A DNA stretch of 14,382 nt. Source: an uncultured Alistipes sp. (GTDB taxonomy: Bacteria; Bacteroidota; Bacteroidia; Bacteroidales; Rikenellaceae). Under the pieces are notes generated by a model. That model saw nothing but the letters and a program-made list of their open reading frames with translations, searched no databases and had not been told where the DNA came from. Shown piece by piece: positions 1 through 6,194 of this stretch. The position numbers and the translations under genes are program-made. Position 1 is the first letter of the stretch. Every line of letters starts with the position of its first letter. The DNA lies in assembly GCA_900553175.1 (NCBI GenBank), contig USCH01000040.1, forward strand, positions 1 to 14,382, written 5' to 3'.

Positions 1-80
1 CAGACCGAAACGTCGTCGCGCACGGGGTGGCGCGCGATGACGGTCGGTGTCGCAGATCGACACCCGCCGGACCGGATCAT
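1..80 (-). pseudogene. Degenerate partial copy of the 2-oxoacid oxidoreductase gamma subunit gene (runs off the window)
   Basis: Bases 2-80 align with bases 483-561, inside the gamma-subunit gene, with about 9 mismatches and two single-base indels (near 43 and 63). This is roughly 85% identity. The matching part of the gamma protein is about residues 84-110. The two indels compensate, so a frame stays open from an ATG at 80-78 to the window edge: it starts MIRSGG, loses similarity for about nine residues, then returns to gamma sequence at IARHPVRDDVSV. The ATG overlaps the stop of the preceding ferredoxin gene (TGATG). The first 83 residues of a gamma subunit, including the GxGGQG motif, are absent, so I read it as a duplicated, decaying fragment. 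It might instead be a misassembly or a short coupled ORF; the edge hides its end. Confidence 0.6.
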
Positions 81-265
81 CAATCCGACAACTTCATGGC
101 CTGCCTGCCGCAATGCTCGACGCATGTTCCGCAGCTGATGCAGACATCGGCGTCGACCACAGGCAGCGAGAACCCCTCCTGCGAAATAGCCTCCACAGGG
201 CACAAGTCGATCATCGGGCACCGATGATTCTGAGGGCAGGCCTCAGGATCGATAACGACTGCCAT
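80..265 (-). CDS. Small 4Fe-4S ferredoxin-like protein with seven cysteines, last intact gene of the oxidoreductase operon
   Basis: A 61-residue iron-sulfur protein. Cysteines are at 10, 16 and 22 (the last followed by Pro, as in ferredoxins) and at 42, 45, 48 and 52 in a CxxCxxCxxxC motif. A classical 2[4Fe-4S] ferredoxin has eight Cys with CxxCxxCxxxCP first. Here the first half has only three, widely spaced, so the protein holds either one [4Fe-4S] cluster or one 4Fe plus one atypical cluster. Its ATG overlaps the gamma-subunit stop by one base (TAATG), which argues for translational coupling and for a role as an electron carrier or extra subunit of the same complex. Its stop overlaps the ATG of the gamma-gene remnant. 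The protein is cytoplasmic, with no signal peptide. The electron-transfer role is inferred from motifs and context. Confidence 0.85.
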   Translation of the reverse strand: MAVVIDPEACPQNHRCPMIDLCPVEAISQEGFSLPVVDADVCISCGTCVEHCGRQAMKLSD

Positions 266-810
266 TACCGTACTTTTTTAATGATCTCGCCGCCGTGGAC
301 GATGGCCTGCTCGTTGGCGGGCAGCATCTTCCACGCCCGTTCGGGCAGCGACTTCTTGAGGCCGATCATGACGTTCTCCATCTCCACGACGGGCCGCACC
401 TTGAGGTATCCGCCCAGGATCATGGTGTTGAACAGCTTGGCCTGCCCCATCCGGGCGCACTCGGCCGTGGCGTCGATGGCGTAGACCGAAATGTCCTCGC
501 GCACGGGGTGGCGCGTGATGCCGTTGGTGTCGTAGATCAACACGCCGCCGGGCCGGACCATCGGCTCGAACTTCTCCATCGACTGCTGGTTGAGAATGAT
601 CGCCGTGTCGAACTCGTGGGCGATGGGCGACGAAATCCTGCGGTCGGAAAGGATCACCGTGACGTTGGCCGTGCCGCCGCGCATTTCGGGGCCGTAGGAG
701 GGCATCCACGTCACCTCGAAATCCTGCATCACGCCCGAGTAGGCCAGAATCTTGCCCATCGAGAGGACGCCCTGACCGCCGAATCCTGCTATAATCAATG
801 TCTCTTTCAT
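265..810 (-). CDS. 2-oxoacid:ferredoxin oxidoreductase, gamma subunit
   Basis: A 181-residue gamma subunit of a pyruvate/2-oxoacid:ferredoxin oxidoreductase. This subunit helps form the catalytic core that oxidatively decarboxylates a 2-oxoacid to an acyl-CoA and reduces ferredoxin. The N-terminus carries the family's GFGGQG motif (residues 9-14), followed by PSYGPEMRGG (37-46), which is typical of KorC/VorC-type gammas. The length is normal for a free-standing gamma chain. It lies 15 bp downstream of the beta gene and overlaps the small ferredoxin gene by one base. An internal stretch (bases 483-561) recurs in degenerate form at the left edge of the window. Family membership is clear; the substrate cannot be read from this subunit. 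Confidence 0.93.
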   Translation of the reverse strand: MKETLIIAGFGGQGVLSMGKILAYSGVMQDFEVTWMPSYGPEMRGGTANVTVILSDRRISSPIAHEFDTAIILNQQSMEKFEPMVRPGGVLIYDTNGITRHPVREDISVYAIDATAECARMGQAKLFNTMILGGYLKVRPVVEMENVMIGLKKSLPERAWKMLPANEQAIVHGGEIIKKVR

Positions 811-825
811 AATCGTCTCTGCAAC

Positions 826-1587
826 TTATTCGACCACTTTGATGTCGCCCAGCGGATAGTACGGCAGCATGTTCTGCTCCAGCCACTCGTTCGATGCGAC
901 GGGCGAGAGTTTCCAACCGCTGTTGCAGGTCGACACGACCTCGACGAGCGAGAAACCCCGGCCCTCCATCGAGCGCTGGAACGCCTTTTTGATCGCCGCC
1001 TTGCATTTGCGCACGTTGGCGGGCTTGTGGACGCTCTGACGCGTGATGAAGGTGGCGCCGTCCAAGTGGGCCATCATTTCGGCGATCTTGTAGGGATAGC
1101 CGTTCAAACGCGGGTCGCGGCCGTAGGGCGTCGTGGCGGTCTTCATGCCCAAGAGGGTGGTGGGGGCCATCTGGCCGCCCGTCATGCCGTAGATGGCGTT
1201 GTTGATGTAGATGGCCACGACGTTCTCGCCGCGCGCCGCGGCGTGGATCGACTCGGCCGTTCCGATGGCCGAAAGGTCGCCGTCGCCCTGATAGGTGAAG
1301 ACCATCGTCCCGGGATTGAGCCGCTTGACGGCCGTAGCGACGGCCAAAGCGCGTCCGTGCGCCGCCTCGATCCAGTCGATGTCGATATAGTTGTAGGCGA
1401 ACACCGAACACCCCACGGGCGAGACGCCCACGCACCGGTCGGCCAGCCCCAGTTCGGCGATGACCTCGGCGACGAGCTTGTGCACCGTGCCGTGGCTGCA
1501 TCCGGGGCAATAGTGCATGACATTGTCGGTGATGAGCTCCGGTTTGGCGTAAACCAGATTCTCCTGCTTGATTTCAACCTCTGCCAT
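826..1587 (-). CDS. 2-oxoacid:ferredoxin oxidoreductase, beta (thiamine diphosphate-binding) subunit
   Basis: A 253-residue beta subunit. It binds thiamine diphosphate and, in this family, a proximal [4Fe-4S] cluster. The N-terminus has CPGCSHG (residues 27-33) and PVGCS (57-61), which supply cluster cysteines. The TPP/Mg motif runs from GDGD (101-104) to NNAIYGMTGGQM (129-140). The short, separately encoded form and order (alpha, beta, gamma) match KorB/VorA-type enzymes rather than the fused one-chain pyruvate synthase. It starts 5 bp after the alpha stop, so it is almost certainly co-transcribed. The substrate could be 2-oxoglutarate or branched-chain 2-oxoacids; a VorB-like alpha partner favours the latter, but this is inference. 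Confidence 0.93.
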   Translation of the reverse strand: MAEVEIKQENLVYAKPELITDNVMHYCPGCSHGTVHKLVAEVIAELGLADRCVGVSPVGCSVFAYNYIDIDWIEAAHGRALAVATAVKRLNPGTMVFTYQGDGDLSAIGTAESIHAAARGENVVAIYINNAIYGMTGGQMAPTTLLGMKTATTPYGRDPRLNGYPYKIAEMMAHLDGATFITRQSVHKPANVRKCKAAIKKAFQRSMEGRGFSLVEVVSTCNSGWKLSPVASNEWLEQNMLPYYPLGDIKVVE

Positions 1588-1592
1588 GATCC

Positions 1593-2687
1593 TTACTTTT
1601 TAATCAGTTTATCCTTGAGTGCGGCCAGCACCTCGTCGGGGTTGAACAGCATGCCGCCCTGACGGCCGTAGTGCTCGACAGGAGCTTTGCCGCCCACGGC
1701 CAGCCGCACGTCCTCGACCATCTGTCCGGCATTGAGCTCGGCGGAGAGGAACCCCCTGACGCCGCGTGCGGCCAGCTCGGCGATCTGTTTCGAGGGGAAC
1801 GGGTAGAGCGTGATGGGACGCAGCAAGCCCACTTTGAGCCCCTCGGCACGCGCCATTTCGACCGTAGCCGAGCAGATGCGGGCCGACGACCCGAACGCGA
1901 CGATGACGTAATCGGCATCGTCGCACGCGACGGCTTCATAGCGCACCTCGTTCTCCTCCAGCGCCTTGTACTTGGCCTGCAACCGCTGGTTGATGATTTC
2001 CATCTTCTCGGACTGCAACTCCAGCGAGGTCACCACGTTGCGCTGCCGTCCGGCGGGTTTGCCCATGGCGGCCCAGGCGTCGCACTCGGCGCGCAGCTCC
2101 TCGTCGCTCTTGCGGGGGCGCTGGGGAGCCAGCACGACCTTCTCCATCATCTGACCGATGGCGCCGTCGGCCAGAATCATGGCCGGATTGCGGTATTTGA
2201 ATGCGAGGTCGAACGCCTCGGCCACATGATCGTGCATCTCCTGCACGGAGTTGGGGGCGAAGACGATCAGGTGGTAGTCGCCGTGCCCGCCCCCCTTGAC
2301 AGCCTGGAAGTAATCGCCCTGCGACGGCTGGATCGTCCCCAGACCGGGGCCGCCCCGCTGGCAGTTGATGACCAGGCACGGCAGCTCGGCGCCGGCCAGA
2401 TAGCTGAGCCCCTCGGCCATGAGCGAGATGCCGGGGCTCGACGACGACGTCATGACCCGTTTGCCGGTCGAGGCGCCGCCGTAAACCATATTGATCGAGG
2501 AGATCTCGGACTCGGCCTGCAAGACGACCATGCCGGTGGTCTCCCAGGGTTTGAGCTCCATCAAAGTCTCCATCACCTCGGACTGCGGCGTGATGGGGTA
2601 GCCGAAGTAACCGTCGCAACCGTAGCGGATCGCGGCGTGGGCGATCACCTCGTTGCCTTTCATCAACCTGACCTCTTTCTCTGCCAT
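1593..2687 (-). CDS. vorB: 2-oxoacid:ferredoxin oxidoreductase, alpha subunit (VorB-like)
   Basis: A 364-residue alpha subunit with the pyrimidine-binding fold of the thiamine enzyme. Visible landmarks are YPITPQSE (residues 30-37), a conserved acidic stretch QAESE (57-61), TSSSSPGISLM (80-90) and the RGGPGLG..QPSQGD segment (111-125). The C-terminal third looks like the transketolase C-terminal-like domain (from about 255). The length and the overall sequence resemble proteins usually named 3-methyl-2-oxobutanoate dehydrogenase subunit VorB, an enzyme making branched-chain acyl-CoA with ferredoxin reduction. KorA of 2-oxoglutarate oxidoreductase is the main alternative, so the symbol is provisional. 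The ATG lies 4 bp after the delta-ferredoxin stop. Confidence 0.92.
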   Translation of the reverse strand: MAEKEVRLMKGNEVIAHAAIRYGCDGYFGYPITPQSEVMETLMELKPWETTGMVVLQAESEISSINMVYGGASTGKRVMTSSSSPGISLMAEGLSYLAGAELPCLVINCQRGGPGLGTIQPSQGDYFQAVKGGGHGDYHLIVFAPNSVQEMHDHVAEAFDLAFKYRNPAMILADGAIGQMMEKVVLAPQRPRKSDEELRAECDAWAAMGKPAGRQRNVVTSLELQSEKMEIINQRLQAKYKALEENEVRYEAVACDDADYVIVAFGSSARICSATVEMARAEGLKVGLLRPITLYPFPSKQIAELAARGVRGFLSAELNAGQMVEDVRLAVGGKAPVEHYGRQGGMLFNPDEVLAALKDKLIKK

Positions 2688-2691
2688 AGTC

Positions 2692-2919
2692 CTACTCGAA
2701 TTTTTGACGATAAACCGTAATGACGCTGTCGGGGCAGATCACCGCACACGAAGCGCACCCCGTACAAGCGTCGGGACGCGCCATCCGCACGACGGGATAG
2801 CCCTTGCCGTTGACCTCGGCCGACAGCTCCAGCACACCGCACGGACACGAAGCCACGCAGACCCCGCAACCCTTGCAACGCTCGCTGTCGACGACGATCG
2901 TCCCCTTGATTTTTGCCAT
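2692..2919 (-). CDS. 2-oxoacid:ferredoxin oxidoreductase, delta (2[4Fe-4S] ferredoxin) subunit
   Basis: A 75-residue ferredoxin subunit that takes electrons from the catalytic core. It has two complete CxxCxxCxxxCP motifs: Cys 15, 18, 21, 25 and Cys 52, 55, 58, 62. The open frame extends upstream to 3003, but I chose the ATG at 2919 (MAKIKG). The extra 28 residues would cover the promoter -7 box at 2945-2952 and do not look like ferredoxin, while the shorter protein has the usual delta-subunit length. It is the first gene of the operon: delta, alpha, beta, gamma, small ferredoxin, all on the minus strand within a few bases of one another. Confidence 0.9.
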   Translation of the reverse strand: MAKIKGTIVVDSERCKGCGVCVASCPCGVLELSAEVNGKGYPVVRMARPDACTGCASCAVICPDSVITVYRQKFE

Positions 2920-2944
2920 GATGCCGATAATTTGAATGTTCTTA

Positions 2945-2975
2945 CAAATATAAGTATTTTTCGCCGATTCGAGAA
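2945..2975 (-). promoter_or_regulatory. Bacteroidetes-type promoter for the oxidoreductase operon
   Basis: On the minus strand, TATATTTG (2952-2945) fits the Bacteroidetes -7 consensus TAnnTTTG exactly. It is preceded, 20 bp upstream, by TTC (2975-2973), a two-of-three match to the -33 TTG. It lies 25 bp before the chosen ATG at 2919, in an AT-rich interval, and faces away from the promoter at 3039-3069. Confidence 0.6.
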
Positions 2976-3038
2976 CGATCGGGCCGAAATCTTTTCGAAA
3001 CATCCTCCCGGCAGCCGTTCATTCTATGTCGCAAATAG

Positions 3039-3069
3039 TTGGAATATTGCATATTTATGCCTATTTTTG
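3039..3069 (+). promoter_or_regulatory. Bacteroidetes-type promoter for the TM2/DUF2752 pair
   Basis: TTG at 3039-3041, a 20-bp spacer, then TATTTTTG at 3062-3069 match the -33/-7 consensus of Bacteroidetes sigma factor promoters. The predicted transcript has a leader of roughly 70 bases before the ATG at 3144. The leader contains a small hairpin (CTTCCC/GGGAAG, 3075-3090) of unknown relevance. Confidence 0.65.
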
Positions 3070-3143
3070 TCATGCTTCCCGCCAGGGAAGAGGAGAAAGC
3101 CGAAAATCCCGAGAGTAGGCACGACCCTTAAAATCTGTTCGTC

Positions 3144-3455
3144 ATGTTCTGTAGCAATTGCGGCAAAGAGATCGCAAATAACGCCATCATGTGCCCCAAC
3201 TGCGGGGCGCCCGTAAAAAGAGAGCCCGTGATTCCGGCCAACGCCAGCGAGAAAGACTGGCTCACGACGCTCCTTCTCAGCTTCTTCCTCGGCGGCTTGG
3301 GCATCCACAGCTTCTATGTCGGCAAGACGGTCGCCGGCGTCATCCAGCTCCTCACGCTGGGCGGCTGCGGCATCTGGGCGCTCATCGACTTCATCATGAT
3401 CGTCTGCGGCAATTACAAGGATGGCGAGGGCAAACTCATCGTCAACAAGCGTTAG
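3144..3455 (+). CDS. Zinc-ribbon and TM2-domain membrane protein
   Basis: A 103-residue protein. Residues 3-20 form a zinc ribbon (CSNC ... CPNC; Cys 3, 6, 17, 20). The rest is a TM2 domain: a charged EKDW entry, a first membrane helix (about 39-57, with FFLGGLGIHSFYVG), a short turn, and a second helix (about 63-87) ending in a CGNYKDGEGK tail. TM2 proteins are widespread small inner-membrane proteins with two helices; their biochemical function is not established. The ribbon-TM2 arrangement is common in Bacteroidetes. The gene has its own upstream promoter and overlaps the next gene by 35 bases, so the two are probably translated together. Confidence 0.88.
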   Translation: MFCSNCGKEIANNAIMCPNCGAPVKREPVIPANASEKDWLTTLLLSFFLGGLGIHSFYVGKTVAGVIQLLTLGGCGIWALIDFIMIVCGNYKDGEGKLIVNKR

Positions 3456-3723
3456 GATACGACTCGCCTGCTACGCAGTCCTGCCCGTCGTGCTCTACCT
3501 CATCCCTTTGCGGTGGGTCATGTCAGGGCCTTCAGTCTGCCTGTTCCGCAACTTGCTGGGCAGATGTTGTTGGGGTTGCGGCATGACCCGGGCTTTTTTC
3601 TCGCTGTTGCACGGCGACTTCGCCGCAGCATGGGACTACAACCATCGGGTGGTTATCGTGGCACCGCTCCTGCTTTGGCTTTACATCGAGGCACTGAAAA
3701 AAACGATCGGAGAACTGCGATAG
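3421..3723 (+). CDS. DUF2752 family small membrane protein
   Basis: A 100-residue protein with the DUF2752 signature: Cys40, then Cys50 leading into GCGMTRA (residues 52-58), LLHGD (62-66) and a downstream Asn (74). It has hydrophobic helices at about 15-31 and 77-92, so it is an inner-membrane protein. The function of the family is unknown. The start is uncertain: ATG 3421 overlaps the TM2 gene by 35 bases, but the next in-frame candidate, a GTG at 3490, would cut into the first helix, so the ATG is preferred. The stop codon (3721-3723) lies inside the terminator hairpin. TM2 and DUF2752 genes often sit together, suggesting a shared membrane role. Confidence 0.8.
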   Translation: MARANSSSTSVRIRLACYAVLPVVLYLIPLRWVMSGPSVCLFRNLLGRCCWGCGMTRAFFSLLHGDFAAAWDYNHRVVIVAPLLLWLYIEALKKTIGELR

Positions 3724-3739
3724 TTCTCCGATCGTTTTT
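3699..3739 (+). terminator. Strong, probably bidirectional intrinsic terminator
   Basis: A perfect 18-bp inverted repeat, AAAAACGATCGGAGAACT (3699-3716) with its complement at 3722-3739, and a 5-base loop. The right arm ends in five T on the plus strand. The plus strand has seven A at 3697-3703, which gives a U run on the minus strand. It can therefore end both the TM2/DUF2752 transcript and the converging serine-operon transcript. The DUF2752 stop codon is inside it. Confidence 0.85.
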
Positions 3740-3761
3740 CGTAAGGCGGCGAAACGGGCAG

Positions 3762-3780
3762 CACCGCAACCTTTGCGGTG
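3762..3780 (-). other. Small perfect hairpin downstream of the DUF1015 gene
   Basis: CACCGCAA (3762-3769) pairs with TTGCGGTG (3773-3780) around a 3-base loop. It lies 74 bp past the DUF1015 stop and just before the bidirectional terminator. There is no T run next to it in either direction, so on its own it is not a convincing terminator. It may protect the 3' end of the serine-operon mRNA. Confidence 0.35.
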
Positions 3781-3853
3781 TCGTTCCGCTTCGGCCGCGC
3801 TTCAGGCGCTGATCGCCCCCGAAGCTTCCCGGGTCGTCCCCGGCCTCCGGCGG

Positions 3854-5098
3854 CTACTCCCCGAAAGAGTGGATCACCACGCCCGAACGGAGCTTGGGCT
3901 CGAACCACGTGGTCTTCGGGGGCATGATGTTGCCCGTGTCGGCGATGTCGATGAGCTGCTGCATCGAGACGGGGTAGAGGGCGAAGGCGACCTTCATCTC
4001 GCCGCTGTCGACACGGCGCTTCAACTCGCCCAGGCCGCGGATGCCGCCCACGAAGTCGATCCGCTTGGAGGTGCGCAGGTCCTTGATGTCCAAAATCTTG
4101 TCGAGCACGAGGTTCGACAGCACCGTGACGTCCAACACGCCGATCGGGTCGCTGTCGTCGTAGGTGCCTGGCTTGGCCGTGAGGCTGTACCACTTGCCCT
4201 GAAGATACATCGAGAAGTTGTGCAGCGCTGCGGGCCGGTACTCCTCCGCGCCCTTCTCCTCGACGGTGAAGCTCTCGCGGAGCTTGTCGAGAAGTTCGTC
4301 GGGCGTCAGGGAGTTCAGGTCCTTGACGACGCGGTTGTAGTCGATGATGCGCAGCTGCCCGGCCGGGAAAGTGACGGCCAGGAAGTAGCAATACTCCTCC
4401 TCGCCGCAATGGGCGGGGTTTTTCGCCTTGCATTCGGCGCCCACACGGGCGGCGGCGGCGGTGCGGTGGTGTCCGTCGGCGACGTAGAGCGCCGGAATGC
4501 CCCTGAAGATTTCGGTGATGCGGTCGTTGGTCTTGCGGTCGCGGATGACCCACAGCTTGTGGCCGAAGCCGTCGGCGGCCGTGAAGTCGTACTCGGGAGC
4601 GTTGTTCGCCACCACGTCGGCCACGATGGCATCCACCTCGGCATTGTCGGGATAGGCGAAGAAGACGGGTTCGATGTTGGCCCGCTGGTTGCGCACGTGG
4701 ATCATGCGGTCCTCCTCCTTGTCGGGACGCGTGAGCTCGTGCTTCTTGATGGCGCCCGAGAGGTAATCCTCGAAGTGGCAGCACATGGCCAGACCGTACT
4801 GCGTGCGGCCCTCCATCGTCTGCGCATAGATGTAGTAATACTCCTCGGGGTCCTGCTGCAGCCACCCCTCGCGGCGCCAGCGGCGGAAATTCTCGACGGC
4901 CTTGTCGTAGACCGGCTGCGAATGTTCGTCAGCCAGAGGCTCGAAGTCGATTTCGGGCTTGATGATGTGCAGGAGCGAACGCTCCGTGGCCTCGGCTTTC
5001 GCCTCGGCGGAGTTGAGCACGTCGTAGGGACGCGACGCCACCTCGGCGGCATGTTCCCGGGGCGGACGCACGGCGCGGAACGGTTTGATACGTACCAT
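3854..5098 (-). CDS. DUF1015 family protein, third gene of the serine operon
   Basis: A 414-residue cytoplasmic protein of the DUF1015 (COG4198) family at normal family length. Landmarks are RPYDVLN near the N-terminus (23-29), an internal ADGHHRTAAA segment (207-216), and a C-terminal MPPKTTWFEPKLRSG stretch. No signal peptide or membrane helix is visible. The biochemical function is not established. It follows serA by 60 bp on the same strand and ends before the bidirectional terminator, so it is likely part of a serC-serA-DUF1015 transcript. The GHHR-type motif resembles the GxRR/GxHR box of ParB/Srx-fold proteins, a superfamily that includes free serine kinases. A role in serine or phosphoserine metabolism is an inference from context and this motif. 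Confidence 0.88.
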   Translation of the reverse strand: MVRIKPFRAVRPPREHAAEVASRPYDVLNSAEAKAEATERSLLHIIKPEIDFEPLADEHSQPVYDKAVENFRRWRREGWLQQDPEEYYYIYAQTMEGRTQYGLAMCCHFEDYLSGAIKKHELTRPDKEEDRMIHVRNQRANIEPVFFAYPDNAEVDAIVADVVANNAPEYDFTAADGFGHKLWVIRDRKTNDRITEIFRGIPALYVADGHHRTAAAARVGAECKAKNPAHCGEEEYCYFLAVTFPAGQLRIIDYNRVVKDLNSLTPDELLDKLRESFTVEEKGAEEYRPAALHNFSMYLQGKWYSLTAKPGTYDDSDPIGVLDVTVLSNLVLDKILDIKDLRTSKRIDFVGGIRGLGELKRRVDSGEMKVAFALYPVSMQQLIDIADTGNIMPPKTTWFEPKLRSGVVIHSFGE

Positions 5099-5121
5099 AG
5101 CTATTCGGTCATTTAGGCGAA

Positions 5122-5147
5122 GGGCGGGCGGCGAGCCGCCGGCGCCC
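5122..5147 (-). other. GC-rich hairpin between serA and DUF1015
   Basis: GGGCG+GGCGG (5122-5131) pairs with CCGCC and CGCCC (5136-5147) around a 4-base loop, with a 2-base bulge. It lies in the 60-bp gap between serA and DUF1015. There is no following T run in the direction of transcription, so it could affect mRNA stability or partial termination, but this is speculative. Confidence 0.3.
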
Positions 5148-5158
5148 TCGGATTCGGT

Positions 5159-6187
5159 TTATTTGTTCACCTGAAAACGGGTGCAGCCCGTACGGAAGAA
5201 GTCGACGATCTGCCGCGCGGCGGCCAGACCGGCATTGAGGTTGGCCTCGGCCGTCTCGGCGCCCATCTTCTTGGCGGTGGCGAAGACCCGCTTGCCGAAC
5301 TTCGCGTCCAGTTCGGACTGCATGTCGGCGGCGATGTCGGTCGTATATTTCAGGTCCTCGCGCTCGGAGAGAGCCCGCAACAATCCTGCCTCGTCGATCA
5401 CCTCCTTGCGGGCGGTGTTGACCAGCGTGGCGCCCCGGGGCATGGACATCAGCAAATCGTAGCCGATCGAGCCGCGGGTCCGGGGCGTGGCGGGAATGTG
5501 CAGCGAGAGATAGTCGGAGGTCCGATACAGCTCCTCGACCGAGGCGACCTGCTCCACGCCGTCGGCGGCGAAGACCTCGGGATCGGCCACGAACGGATCG
5601 TAGGCCACGACCCGCATGCCGAGCGCCTTGCCCTTGCGGCCGACCAGACGGCCGACGTTGCCGTAGGCATGGATGCCGAGCGTCTTGCCCTGAATCTCGG
5701 AACCGGTGCCGGGCGTGAAGCGGTTGCGGGCCATGAAGATCATCATCGCCACGGCCAGTTCGGCCACGGCGTTGGAGTTCTGCCCGGGGGTGTTCATGAC
5801 GACGATGCCGCGGGCCGAGGCTGCGGCAAGATCGACATTGTCGTATCCGGCGCCGGCGCGCACGACGATCTTGAGGCCGGGAGCTGCGGCGATGACCTCG
5901 GCGGTGACCTTGTCGCTGCGGACGATCAGCGCGTCGGCATCGGCCACGGCGGAGAGCAGCTCGGCCTTATCGGTGTATTTTTCGAGCAGGGCGAGCTCGT
6001 GACCCGCACCCTCGGCGATTTCGCGGATTCCCTCGACGGCCTTGCGGGCGAAGGGCTTTTCGGTGGCGACCAATATTTTCATAACGGATTTCGATGTGGT
6101 GGTTTCCTGTACTGGAGTCGGTTCCCACGCGGTCACCTCGCCCGTGAGGGCGCTGTAAGCCGCGGGGACCTTGAACTGATAAGCCAT
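5159..6187 (-). CDS. serA: D-3-phosphoglycerate dehydrogenase (type with Lys replacing the catalytic His)
   Basis: First enzyme of phosphorylated serine synthesis: 3-phosphoglycerate + NAD to 3-phosphohydroxypyruvate. It has 342 residues from the upstream ATG, or 307 from an internal ATG at 6082 (MKILVATEKPF), which is where most homologues seem to begin. The extra 35 residues keep the frame 7 bp behind serC. Visible motifs are the substrate-loop region VRAGAGYDN (109-117), the nucleotide-binding GIHAYGNVG (171-179), YDPF (196-199) and LVNTARKEVIDE (255-266, catalytic Arg260). Where most family members have TPHxGA, this one has TAKKMGA (304-310): Lys replaces the His. There is no C-terminal ACT domain, so serine feedback of the E. 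coli kind is not expected. It sits between serC and DUF1015. Confidence 0.92.
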   Translation of the reverse strand: MAYQFKVPAAYSALTGEVTAWEPTPVQETTTSKSVMKILVATEKPFARKAVEGIREIAEGAGHELALLEKYTDKAELLSAVADADALIVRSDKVTAEVIAAAPGLKIVVRAGAGYDNVDLAAASARGIVVMNTPGQNSNAVAELAVAMMIFMARNRFTPGTGSEIQGKTLGIHAYGNVGRLVGRKGKALGMRVVAYDPFVADPEVFAADGVEQVASVEELYRTSDYLSLHIPATPRTRGSIGYDLLMSMPRGATLVNTARKEVIDEAGLLRALSEREDLKYTTDIAADMQSELDAKFGKRVFATAKKMGAETAEANLNAGLAAARQIVDFFRTGCTRFQVNK

Positions 6188-6194
6188 TCGGCGG

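Noticed and set aside
295..2720. Long plus-strand open frames opposite the oxidoreductase genes (for example 295-1662 and 1671-2720)
   Set aside because: They lie antisense to genes with clear family motifs. High GC leaves few stops, and the translations are rich in His, Arg, Gly and Asp with no recognisable domain.
2920..3003. 28-residue upstream extension of the delta ferredoxin
   Set aside because: It would read through the -7 box at 2945-2952 and adds sequence unlike any ferredoxin.
3073..3132. 19-codon ORF in the TM2 leader (starts MLPAREEE)
   Set aside because: Too short, no supporting composition or motif, and it ends before the TM2 start without overlap; possible by chance.
3773..5116. 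447-residue plus-strand frame opposite the DUF1015 gene
   Set aside because: Low-complexity composition and complete overlap with a conserved gene; it is a GC shadow.
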